A stretch of DNA of 64,000 nt. Source: Archivesica marissinica. Lineage: Eukaryota > Mollusca > Bivalvia > Venerida > Vesicomyidae. Below, in pieces: positions 14,767 through 26,700 of this stretch. The notes beneath the pieces are model-generated. The model was given only the letters and a program-made list of their open reading frames with translations. It did not search any database and had not been told where the DNA came from. A program made the position numbers and the translations under genes. Position 1 is the first letter of the stretch; each line of letters opens with the position of its first letter. The stretch is taken from positions 26,681,978 to 26,745,977 of the forward strand of contig CM026401.1 of the NCBI GenBank assembly GCA_014843695.1. Direction: 5' to 3'.

Positions 14767-15180
14767 GTATTCTTATAAACTAGCGGATCCATGGGGTGAT
14801 AGTAGGGGCTCGCATCAGGACGCGGAACCCTAAATTATGCCAAGCATATGTTCAATGATTTGCTATCATATCGTATATTATGTCAGCAGAAATCTTTCCC
14901 ATATATCTCACTGATTAATTAAACACATCTGCATAATTTTATATGTGATACTAGACTTGGCACACACGCACTATTATGAACATGCATGGGATTGCACCAA
15001 GCATAATTTGCTCCCCAATTATTTTCCGGGAGAACATTTGCCAAGACACCCTATGTGAACTCACCCCCTCGCCACTCCAACTACTGTCCTGTAATATAAA
15101 ACCACATGATCAAACCAACAATGGATGGCGACTTTAGATAATACTGAATGTTATTATCGCATAGAGGAGTGTAGGGCTCA
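14767..15180. other. spacer, no gene seen
   Basis: Non-repetitive sequence between the microsatellite and the SINE-like head. A GC-richer stretch near 14990-15080 has no identifiable feature. Confidence 0.35.
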
Positions 15181-15245
15181 GTGGACAACTGATTAATACA
15201 CTGGACTGCGAATTCAGGGTTGTGTGTTCGATCAGCCGTCGAAGC
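15181..15245 (+). mobile_element. degenerate tRNA-like SINE head
   Basis: GGCTCAGTGG, then ACTGGACTGCGAATTCAGGG, then GTGTTCGATCAGCC resemble the A box, anticodon arm and B box of a tRNA-derived SINE. It stops abruptly at the first unit of the 38-bp satellite. Confidence 0.4.
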
Positions 15246-18200
15246 ATAATAATAGCAAGTCCCATATGTCGGTACGATACACCGGGATAATAGCAAGTCC
15301 CATATGTCGGTACGATACACCGGGATAATAGCAAGTCCCATATGTCGGTACGATACACCCGGATAATAGCAAGTCCCATATGTCGGTACGATACACCGGG
15401 ATAATAGCAAGTCCCACATGTCGGTACGATACACCGGGATAATAGCAAGTCCCATATGTCGGTACGATACACCGGGATAATAGCAAGTCCCATATGTCGG
15501 TACTATAAACCGGGATAATAGCAAGTCCCATATGTCGGTTCTATAAACCGGGATAATAGCAAGTCCCATATGTCGGTACTATAAACCGGGATAATAGCAA
15601 GTCCCATACATTGGTACGATACACCTGGATAATAGCAAGTCCCATATGTCGGTACTATATACCGGTATAATAGCAAGTCCCATACGTCGGTAGGATACAC
15701 CGGGATAATAGCAAGTCCCATATGTCGGTACTATATACCGGGATAATAGCAAGTCCCATATGTCGTACTATATACCGGGATAGTAGCAAGTCCCATATGT
15801 CGGTACTATATACCGGTATAATAGCAAGTCCCATATGTCGGTACGATACACCGGGATAATAGCAAGTCCCATACGTCGGTACTATAAACCGGTATAATAG
15901 CAAGTCTCATATGTCGGTACTATATACCGGTATAATAGCAAGTCCCATATGTCGGTACTATATACCGGTATAATAGCAAGTCCCATACGTCGGTACGATA
16001 CACCGGGATAATAGCAAGTCCCATATGTTGGTACTATATACCGGTATAATAGCAAGTCCCATATGTCGGTACTATATACCGGTATAATAGCAAGTCCCAT
16101 ATGTCGGTACGATACACCGGGATAATATCAAGTCCCATACGTCGGTACTATATACCGGTATAATAGCAAGTCTCATATGTCGGTACTATATACCGGGATA
16201 ATAGCAAGTCTCATATGTCGGTACTATATACCGGTATAATAGCAAGTCCCACATGTCGGTACTATATACCGGTATAATAGCAAGTCTCATATGTCGGTAC
16301 TCTAAACCGGGATAATAGCAAGTCTCACATGTCGGTACTATATACCGGTATAATAGCAAGTCTCATATGTCGGTACTATAAACCGGGATAATAGCAAGTC
16401 TCATATGTCGGTAAAATATACCGGGATAATAGCAAGTCTCATATGTCGGTACTATAAACTGGGATAATAGCAAGTCCCATATGTCGGTACTATATACCGG
16501 TATAATAGCAAGTCACATACGTCGGTACTATATACCGGTATAATAGCAAGTCCCATATGTCGGTACTATATACCGGTATAATAGCAAGTCCCATACGTCG
16601 GTACTATATACCGGGATAATAGCAAGTCCCATATGTCGGTACTATATACCGGTATAATAGCAAGACCCATATGTCGGTACTATATACCGGGATAATAGCA
16701 AGTCCCATATGTCGGTACTATACACCGGTATAATAGCAAGTCCCATATGTCGGTACTATATACCTGTATAATAGCAAGTCCCATACGACGGTACGATACA
16801 CCGGGATAATAGCAAGTCCCATATGTCGGTACTATATACCGGGATAATAGCAAGTCCCATACGTCGGTACGATACATCGGGATAATAGCAAGTCCCATAT
16901 ATCGGTACTATATACCGGTATAATAGCAAGTCCCATATGTCGGTACTATATACCGGTATAATAGCAAGTCCCATATGTCGGTACTCTATACCAGGATAAT
17001 AGCAAGTCCCATATGTCGGTACTATATACCGGTATAATAGCAAGTCCCATACGTCGGTACGATACACCGGGATAATAGCAAGTCCCATATGTTGGTACTA
17101 TATACCGGTATAATAGCAAGACCCATATGTCGGTACTATATACCGGTATAATAGCAAGTCCCATATGTCGGTACTATATACCGGGATAATAGCAAGTCCC
17201 ATATGTCGGTACGATACACCGGGATAATAGCAAGTCCCATATGTCGGTACTATATACCGGGATAATAGCAAGTCCCATATGTCGGTACTATATACCGGGA
17301 TAATAGCAAGTCCCATATGTCAGTACTATATACCGGGATAATAGCAAGTCCCATATGTCGGTACGATACACCAGGATAATAGCAAGTCCCATACGTCGGT
17401 ACTATATACTGGTATAATAGCAAGTCTCATATGTCGGTACTATATACCGGGATAATAGCAAGTCTCATATGTCGGTACTATATACCGGGATAATAGCAAG
17501 TCTCATATGTCGGTACTATAAACCGGGATAATAGCAAGTCCCATATGTCGATACTATATACCGGGATAATAGCAAGTCCCATATGTCGGTACTATATACC
17601 GGGATAATAGCAAATCCCATATGTCGGTACTATATACCGGTATAATAGCAAGTCCCATACGTCGGTACGATACACCGGGATAATAGCAAGTCCCATATGT
17701 TGGTACTATATACCGGTATAATAGCAAGTCCCATATGTCGGTACTATATACCGGTATAATAGCAAGTCCCATATGTCGGTACGATACACCGGGATAATAT
17801 CAAGTCCCATACGTCGGTACTATATACCGGTATAATAGCAAGTCTCATATGTCGGTACTATATACCGGGATAATAGCAAGTCTCATATGTCGGTACTATA
17901 TACCGGTATAATAGCAAGTCCCACATGTCGGTACTATATACCGGTATAATAGCAAGTCTCATATGTCGGTACTATAAACCGGGATAATAGCAAGTCTCAC
18001 ATGTCGGTACTATATACCGGTATAATAGCAAGTCTCATATGTCGGTACTATAAACCGGGATAATAGCAAGTCTCATATGTCGGTAAAATATACCGGGATA
18101 ATAGCAAGTCTCATATGTCGGTACTATAAACTGGGATAATAGCAAGTCCCATATGTCGGTACTATATACCGGTATAATAGCAAGTCACATACGTCGGTAC

Positions 18201-21062
18201 TATATACCGGTATAATAGCAAGTCCCATATGTCGGTACTATATACCGGTATAATAGCAAGTCCCATACGTCGGTACTATATACCGGGATAATAGCAAGTC
18301 CCATATGTCGGTACTATATACCGGTATAATAGCAAGACCCATATGTCGGTACTATATACCGGGATAATAGCAAGTCCCATATGTCGGTACTATACACCGG
18401 GATAATAGCAAGTCCCATATGTCGGTACTATATACCTGTATAATAGCAAGTCCCATACGACGGTACGATACACCGGGATAATAGCAAGTCCCATATGTCG
18501 GTACTATATACCGGGATAATAGCAAGTCCCATACGTCGGTACGATACATCGGGATAATAGCAAGTCCCATATATCGGTACTATATACCGGTATAATAGCA
18601 AGTCCCATATGTCGGTACTATATACCGGTATAATAGCAAGTCCCATATGTCGGTACTCTATACCAGGATAATAGCAAGTCCCATATGTCGGTACTATATA
18701 CCGGTATAATAGCAAGTCCCATACGTCGGTACGATACACCGGGATAATAGCAAGTCCCATATGTTGGTACTATATACCGGTATAATAGCAAGACCCATAT
18801 GTCGGTACTATATACCGGGATAATAGCAAGTCCCATATGTCGGTATTATATACCGGTATAATAGCAAGTCCCATATGTCGGTACTATATACCGGGATAAT
18901 AGCAAGTCCCATATGTCGGTACGATACACCGGGATAATAGCAAGTCCCATATGTCGGTACTATATACCGGGATAATAGCAAGTCCCATATGTCGGTACTA
19001 TATACCGGGATAATAGCAAGTCCCATATGTCAGTACTATATACCGGGATAATAGCAAGTCCCATATGTCGGTACGATACACCAGGATAATAGCAAGTCCC
19101 ATACGTCGGTACTATATACTGGTATAATAGCAAGTCTCATATGTCGGTACTATATACCGGGATAATAGCAAGTCTCATATGTCGGTACTATATACCGGGA
19201 TAATAGCAAGTCTCATATGTCGGTACTATAAACCGGGATAATAGCAAGTCCCATATGTCGATACTATATACCGGGATAATAGCAAGTCCCATATGTCGGT
19301 ACTATATACCGGGATAATAGCAAATCCCATATGTCGGTACTATATACCGGTATAATAGCAAGTCCCATACGTCGGTACGATACACCGGGATAATAGCAAG
19401 TCCCATATGTTGGTACTATATACCGGTATAATAGCAAGTCCCATATGTCGGTACTATATACCGGGATAATAGCAAGTCCCATATGTCGGTACGATACACC
19501 GGGATAATATCAAGTCCCATACGTCGGTACTATATACCGGTATAATAGCAAGTCTCATATGTCGGTACTATAAACCGGGATAATAGCAAGTCTCACATGT
19601 CGGTACTATATACCGGTATAATAGCAAGTCTCATATGTCGGTACTATATACCGGGATAATAGCAAGTCTCATATGTCGGTACTATATACCGGGATAATAG
19701 CAAGTCTCATATGTCGGTACTATAAACTGGGATAATAGCAAGTCCCATATGTCGGTACTATATACCGGTATAATAGCAAGTCCCATACGTCGGTACTATA
19801 TACCGGTATAATAGCAAGTCCCATATGTCGGTACTATATACCGGTATAATAGCAAGTCCCATACGTCGGTACTATATACGGGTATCATAGCAAGTCCCAT
19901 ATGTCGGTACGATACACCGGGATAATAGCAAGTCCCACATGTCGGTACGATACACCGGGATAATAGCAAGTCCCATATGTCGGTACGATACACCGGGATA
20001 ATAGCAAGTCCCATATGTCGGTACGATACACCGGGATAATAGCAAGTCCCATATGTCGGTACTATAAACCGGGATAATAGCAAGTCCCATATGTCGGTTC
20101 TATAAACCGGGATAATAGCAAGTCCCATATGTCGGTACTATATACCGGTATAATAGCAAGACCCATATGTCGGTACTATATACCGGGATAATAGCAAGTC
20201 CCATATTTCGGTACTATATACCGGGATAATAGCAAGTCCCATATGTCGGTACTATACACCGGGATAATAGCAAGTCCCATATGTCGGTACTATATACCTG
20301 TATAATAGCAAGTCCCATATGTCGGTACTATATACCGGGATAATAGCAAGTCCCATACGTCGGTACGATACACCGGGATAATAGCAAGTCCCATATGTCG
20401 GTACTATATACCGGTATAATAGCAAGTCCCATATGTCGGTACTATATACCGGTATAATAGCAAGTCCCATATGTCGGTACTATATACCGGTATAATAGCA
20501 AGTCCCATATGTCGGTACTATATACCGGGATAATAGCAAGTCCCATATGTCGGTACGATACACCGGGATAATAGCAAGTCCCATATGTCGGTACTATATA
20601 CCGGGATAATAGCAAGTCCCATATGTCGGTACTATATACCGGGATAATAGCAAGTCCCATATGTCAGTACTATATACTGGGATAATAGCAAGTCCCATAT
20701 GTCGGTACGATACACCAGGATAATAGCAAGTCCCATACGTCGGTACTATATACTGGTATAATAGCAAGTCTCATATGTCGGTACTATATACCGGGATAAT
20801 AGCAAGTCTCATATGTCGGTACTGTATACCGGGATAATAGCAAGTCTCATATGTCGGTACTATAAACCGGGATAATAGCAAGTCCCATATGTCGGTACTA
20901 TATACCGGGATAATAGCAAGTCCCATATGTCGGTACTATATACCGGGATAATAGCAAATCCCATATGTCGGTACTATATACCGGTATAATAGCAAGTCCC
21001 ATATGTCGGTACTATAAACCGGGATAATAGCAAGTCTCATATGTCGGTACTATACACCTGGC
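15246..21062. repeat. 38-bp satellite, about 153 copies, with 44/45-monomer higher-order repeats
   Basis: Each monomer contains ATAATAGCAAGTCCCATATG followed by TCGGTAC and then either GATACACCGGG or TATATACCGGT/G. Many monomers carry the inverted repeat CGGTA-CTATA-TACCG, a potential 5-bp hairpin. Marker variants show long-range duplication: the rare GATAATATCA occurs at 16121, 17793 and 19503, spacings of 1672 bp (44 x 38) and 1710 bp (45 x 38). Other variant blocks near 16.7-17.1 kb recur near 18.35-18.8 kb at 1672 bp. Minus-strand open frames (MGLAIIPVY-type) are products of the repeat, because three monomers equal 38 codons. Confidence 0.97.
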
Positions 21063-21109
21063 ATGTACACTAACAAGGGTTTGTAATGTACACTAACAAC
21101 GGGTGTGTT

Positions 21110-21200
21110 TGTTCCACCGATCCACGTCAGCCGGATAGGTTCCTCACATGAATTAATTCGACGGTGGGAGTCGAACATACGTGTGTGAGCTTCAGAGTTG
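21110..21200 (-). mobile_element. SINE family D fragment
   Basis: The minus strand carries a B-box-like TGTTCGACTCCC, followed by GTCGAATTAATTC and GTGAGGAACCTATCCGGCTG. The same order is seen in the better-preserved copy at 41034-41160. Confidence 0.5.
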
Positions 21201-21360
21201 GTTTATACAAATTTATTTTAGCTCGATTGCGAAACAAGTTATTTCAACTTTTTTATGAATCACTCTCGAGACCTCATTCCTGATGGAATCCATCGCCACG
21301 AGGGAGAGAGAAGAGGCAACGTGAAATTTAAATGCCTTGCCTAAGGGCACGAACATCAGA
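21201..21360 (-). mobile_element. SINE family C fragment (3' part)
   Basis: It matches 61548-61700 over the tail (GTTTATACAAATTTATTTTA, GCTCGATTGCGAAACAAGTT) and centre (CACTCTCGAGACCTCATTCC, AAATGCCTTGCCTAAGGGCA). The minus-strand tail is the same as that of the SINE at 46716-46982. Confidence 0.65.
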
Positions 21361-21655
21361 GTTTATAACTGCATGCCCACCCGATGGCTTGACCCAGACG
21401 TGTAACCCTCATCAGGAGGATATGATTTGGGTTTGAAAGGGATCATTTTGATTATGACAGCGTATTTTCTGCAGTGTCCTTAAACTGTATTTTTGGTTTC
21501 CCCTGATGACTGGCTATGCACTTTGATACCTCTATTGTGTATTATGTAAAGCTTTACTGAAGTTCGATTTCAAATTATAATGTCTGTGCTGTTAGTTAAT
21601 GAAGTCCGTTATTAACTGTTCACACAAGCCCGGATACCCTGGTAGAACCACCACC
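21361..21655. other. single-copy spacer
   Basis: No gene or repeat was recognised here. Confidence 0.35.
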
Positions 21656-21689
21656 CTTCCACAATCATGTTACATTGAATACTACAAGA

Positions 21690-21775
21690 AATCATCTGAC
21701 ACTCTAGTAGGACTCGAACTTGCAGCGAAGTGATTTAAAGTCGTACAATGTTAATCACCCGACACTGGTTATCTC
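21690..21775 (-). mobile_element. degenerate tRNA-like SINE head
   Basis: On the minus strand, GTCGGGTGATTAACATTG resembles a type-2 tRNA D-arm region, and AAGTTCGAGTCCTAC is a near-consensus B box. The anticodon arm is not clearly foldable. Confidence 0.35.
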
Positions 21776-21776
21776 A

Positions 21777-22028
21777 TGAGTGCAACAATGATTCTGAGAG
21801 TTATTCACATCGTTGCTATGCGTGCAACATGATTCTGAGAGTTATTCACAGCGTTGCTATGAGTGCAGCATGATTCTGAGAGTTATTCACAGCGTTGCTA
21901 TGCGTGCAACATGATTCTGAGAGTTATTCACAGCGTTGCTATGAGTGCAACATGATTCTGAGAGTTATTCACAGCGTTGCTATGAGTGCAACATGATTCT
22001 GAGAGTTATTCACAGCGTTGCTATGCGT
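21777..22028. repeat. 41-bp tandem array, about 6 copies
   Basis: GATTCTGAGAGTTATTCACA recurs every 41 bp, followed by GCGTTGCTATG(C/A)GTGCAAC. Units differ at only a few positions. Confidence 0.95.
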
Positions 22029-22209
22029 CACCGAGTGTCACACCTGTATTGATAATATTAATGGTTGCGGTTAGAAATATGGGTATGGGTTTTGCCAGCG
22101 GGTTGTTTTAATTGTACGGGGACGTTTCTGACCCAAAATGTGTGTTCTCTGATCAGCACGATATTAGCATGTCGTTAATACATACTTAACCTAAGGAATT
22201 GGAGGCGTC
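22029..22209. other. single-copy spacer
   Basis: No gene seen. Confidence 0.35.
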
Positions 22210-22404
22210 ATGGGCTTGATTATATTGAGAGAGAAAATGATAAAGTTTAAACTTTATTTATTTTACAACGATCCCGAAACAAACCTCCACATTTCCCTGC
22301 ATACTATCCTACATGGCGAGGAGACCCTGACAGATGACATTAACAAAATAATATTTGAATACGTCCATAACTTTATTCGTGATACAAAACGATTCTTTGA
22401 GTGA
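22210..22404 (+). pseudogene. probable LINE ORF2 extreme C-terminus
   Basis: The 64-codon frame ends GEETLTDDINKIIFEYVHNF then IRDTKRFFE and a stop. The pattern G-x3-LT-x3-N-x2-IF-x2-VH-x-FI-x2-TKRF is what I expect just before the stop of APE-type LINE ORF2 proteins that end in a zinc knuckle. No knuckle or RT lies directly upstream, so this would be a short 5'-truncated relic. The assignment rests on pattern memory only. Confidence 0.4.
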
Positions 22405-22893
22405 AACCCCATGCATATAAGACCCCATGTATATAAGACGTGCACTTGATGAATTTACCCCTGTCTGCCTGCGCTACATTCTCAAATATCTTCTCTTTCT
22501 TCTGCTTTGTTACCGGTATTATATTTCTGTCATTTCTAAGCAATATGCACATTTGGTATACATGTATTAGCCCCACACCGTCCAAAATAGAACTGCAAGG
22601 AGAGAAACTATATAAGCTCTGCTTCCGTTTTGATCCTTTCCTATTCTTTGATTTTGTGTGCATGTATTGTTTTGTGAATGTATATAGTGGAATAACTATG
22701 TTTAAACCAACATTTCCCGGGGAAGTGTACTAGCCGACGCCTATTCCCCTGACTCCGCCTACATGTTATATTTAGCCAAGCTACACCGCTGATAACATTA
22801 TTATCTATGATATGGAATATTTGCACACACTACTGTTAGCAAGCACACTGGAACAGGAGGTGTATTTGTTATACATATAGCTTTCCTTTACAG
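22405..22893. other. probable non-coding DNA upstream of candidate exon
   Basis: No recognisable domain in any frame. A pyrimidine tract ending CTTTCCTTTACAG at 22893 could be a 3' splice site or part of a 5' UTR for the exon that follows. Confidence 0.35.
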
Positions 22894-22901
22894 CAGACAA
22901 C

Positions 22902-23027
22902 ATGGAAGCCGACCTTGACAAGCACGCGATGATAATGGCAGCAGACGCCGCACGTAGCAGACGAACAGATGACGTCAGAAGACGTTCCAAGCATCATATT
23001 GACGTTATGGAAAACTCAACACAGACG
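22902..23027 (+). CDS. candidate first coding exon (possibly of the ninjurin-like gene)
   Basis: The ATG at 22902 follows an acceptor-like CTTTCCTTTACAG (ending 22893). Forty-two codons follow, rich in Arg, Asp and Ala (starting MEADLDKHAMIMAADAARSR and ending MENSTQT), unlike the Phe/Leu/Tyr-rich frames of the surrounding AT-rich DNA. At 23028 a GT (ACG|gtatta) could be a donor in phase 0. The exon at 29833-30195 starts in phase 0, so joining them would give a protein of 162 residues, close to ninjurin size (human NINJ1 is 152). Ninjurins have a variable hydrophilic N-terminus before their membrane helices, which fits. Against it, the donor is weak and the sequence itself has no conserved motif. 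A 13-bp direct repeat (AACACAGACGGTA) puts a second, stronger-looking donor at 23168, but an in-frame stop at 23157-23159 precedes it. Confidence 0.35.
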
Positions 23028-23756
23028 GTATTAGTCGATACATTATGCAACAGTAGTTTTACTTTAATATTATTTTATTTCTTTTCTTCCTGTAAAAATG
23101 ACACACACATACAAGTAGTGTATAAATATTGTTACCTACCGCCTTTGTATATGAGGTAAACACAGACGGTAAACAATCCAGTTTTGTGATTCGGTACGGA
23201 GATTCAGATGGAACATTTATGATGTTCGTCTTGTTAGTTCGTATTTCATATTTTATTAACAGTTTCCATAGTAAAACTCACACTCTCGTATTGTCATTAG
23301 TATTCGCGTATAGGCCTCACATTACAATATTGCCCTTGGTTGAGGGGGTATTGTGAATTAACTCTCGAGACGAAAGATACTGTTCGCAAGTGGAGATAAT
23401 CCGCAATATCCCCCTCAACCAAACGCATATGTTATTATACCGAATACAACTCATGGTGACACAATCGAGTCACACATTCAACTGGCTTCATTTGGGTAAT
23501 TCATGAATGTATCATGTTTTCCTTAACGCCGGATGTCCATATTCGGAATCCCTCATGTTCAATATATTTTTATATCGTATTACGATGTTAGTCTTATCAC
23601 GTGATAAGAAATCAAACACCTTAAATGGCAGAAAATATTGACAAATTACGTAAATATTATTTGGGCGTATTGTACAGATTCTGTGCGCATCATCGAACCG
23701 TACGCGCAGCTTAGTTAGTGTAATCCTACTTTATTGCAACGCAATAGTAAATATGT
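23028..23756. other. probable intron, unique part
   Basis: AT-rich DNA between the candidate exon and the 26-bp satellite. No other coding segment is supported. Confidence 0.35.
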
Positions 23757-26700
23757 CATACACACACCGATACAATATATAGCATAAACATACCAATACA
23801 ATATATAGCATACACACACCGATACAATATATAGCATACACACACCGATACAATATATAGCATACACACACCGATACAATATATAGCATACACACACCGA
23901 TACAATATATAGCATACACACACCGATACAATATATAGCATAAACAACCGATACAATATATAGCATAAACAACCGATACAATATATAGCATAACAACCAA
24001 CAAATATAGCATACACACACCGATACAATATATAGCATAACACACCGATACAATATATAGCATAAACACACCGATACAATATATAGCATACACATACCGA
24101 TACAATATATAGCATACACACACCGATACAATATATAGCATACACACACCGATACAATATATAGCATACACACACCGATACAATATATAGCATACACACA
24201 CCGATACAATATATAGCATACACACACCGATACAATATATAGCATACACACACCGATACAATATATAGCATACACACACCGATACAATATATAGCATACA
24301 CACACCGATACAATATATAGCATACACACACCGATACAATATATAGCATACACACACCGATACAATATATAGCATACACACACCGATACAATATATAGCA
24401 TACACACACCGATACAATATATAGCATACACACACCGATACAATATATAGCATACACACACCGATACAATATATAGCATAAACACACCGATACAATATAT
24501 AGCATACACACACCGATACAATATATAGCATACACACACCGATACAATATATAGCATACACATACCGATACAATATATAGCATACACACACCGATACAAT
24601 ATATAGCATACACACACCGATACAATATATAGCATACACACACCGATACAATATATAGCATACACACACCGATACAATATATAGCATACACACACCGATA
24701 CAATATATAGCATACACACACCGATACAATATATAGCATACACACACCGATACAATATATAGCATAAACATACCGATACAATATATAGCATAAACATACC
24801 GATACAATATATAGCATACACACACCGATACAATATATAGCATACACACACCGATACAATATATAGCATACACACACCGATACAATATATAGCATACACA
24901 CACCGATACAATATATAGCATACACACACCGATACAATATATAGCATACACACACCGATACAATATATAGCATACACACACCGATACAATATATAGCATA
25001 CACACACCGATACAATATATAGCATACACACACCGATACAATATATAGCATACACACCGATACAATATATAGCATACACACACCGATACAATATATAGCA
25101 TACACACACCGATACAATATATAGCATACACACACCGATACAATATATAGCATACACACACCGATACAATATATAGCATACACACACCGATACAATATAT
25201 AGCATACACACCGATACAATATATAGCATACACACACCGATACAATATATAGCATACACACACCGATACAATATATAGCATACACACACCGATACAATAT
25301 ATAGCATACACACACCGATACAATATATAGCATACACATACCGATACAATATATAGCATACACACACCGATACAATATATAGCATAACACACCGATACAA
25401 TATATAGCATAAACATACCGATACAATATATAGCATAAACACACCGATACAATATATAGCATNNNNNNNNNNNNNNNNNNNNNNNNNNNNNNNNNNNNNN
25501 NNNNNNNNNNNNNNNNNNNNNNNNNNNNNNNNNNNNNNNNNNNNNNNNNNNNNNNNNNNNNNNNNNNNNNNNNNNNNNNNNNNNNNNNNNNNNNNNNNNN
25601 NNNNNNNNNNNNNNNNNNNNNNNNNNNNNNNNNNNNNNNNNNNNNNNNNNNNNNNNNNNNNNNNNNNNNNNNNNNNNNNNNNNNNNNNNNNNNNNNNNNN
25701 NNNNNNNNNNNNNNNNNNNNNNNNNNNNNNNNNNNNNNNNNNNNNNNNNNNNNNNNNNNNNNNNNNNNNNNNNNNNNNNNNNNNNNNNNNNNNNNNNNNN
25801 NNNNNNNNNNNNNNNNNNNNNNNNNNNNNNNNNNNNNNNNNNNNNNNNNNNNNNNNNNNNNNNNNNNNNNNNNNNNNNNNNNNNNNNNNNNNNNNNNNNN
25901 NNNNNNNNNNNNNNNNNNNNNNNNNNNNNNNNNNNNNNNNNNNNNNNNNNNNNNNNNNNNNNNNNNNNNNNNNNNNNNNNNNNNNNNNNNNNNNNNNNNN
26001 NNNNNNNNNNNNNNNNNNNNNNNNNNNNNNNNNNNNNNNNNNNNNNNNNNNNNNNNNNNNNNNNNNNNNNNNNNNNNNNNNNNNNNNNNNNNNNNNNNNN
26101 NNNNNNNNNNNNNNNNNNNNNNNNNNNNNNNNNNNNNNNNNNNNNNNNNNNNNNNNNNNNNNNNNNNNNNNNNNNNNNNNNNNNNNNNNNNNNNNNNNNN
26201 NNNNNNNNNNNNNNNNNNNNNNNNNNNNNNNNNNNNNNNNNNNNNNNNNNNNNNNNNNNNNNNNNNNNNNNNNNNNNNNNNNNNNNNNNNNNNNNNNNNN
26301 NNNNNNNNNNNNNNNNNNNNNNNNNNNNNNNNNNNNNNNNNNNNNNNNNNNNNNNNNNNNNNNNNNNNNNNNNNNNNNNNNNNNNNNNNNNNNNNNNNNN
26401 NNNNNNNNNNNNNNNNNNNNNNNNNNNNNNNNNNNNNNNNNNNNNNNNNNNNNNNNNNNNNNTACAATATATAGCATACACACACCGATACAATATATAG
26501 CATAAACATACCGATACAATATATAGCATACACACACCGATACAATATATAGCATACACACACCGATACAATATATAGCATAAACATACCGATACAATAT
26601 ATAGCATACACACACCGATACAATATATAGCATACACACACCGATACAATATATAGCATAAACATACCGATACAATATATAGCATACACACACCGATACA

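Noticed and set aside
15081..20660. Numerous 72-110-residue open frames (MGLAIIPVY type) in the 38-bp satellite
   Set aside because: Three 38-bp monomers make 38 codons. The frames end wherever a monomer variant makes a stop and have no conserved limits.
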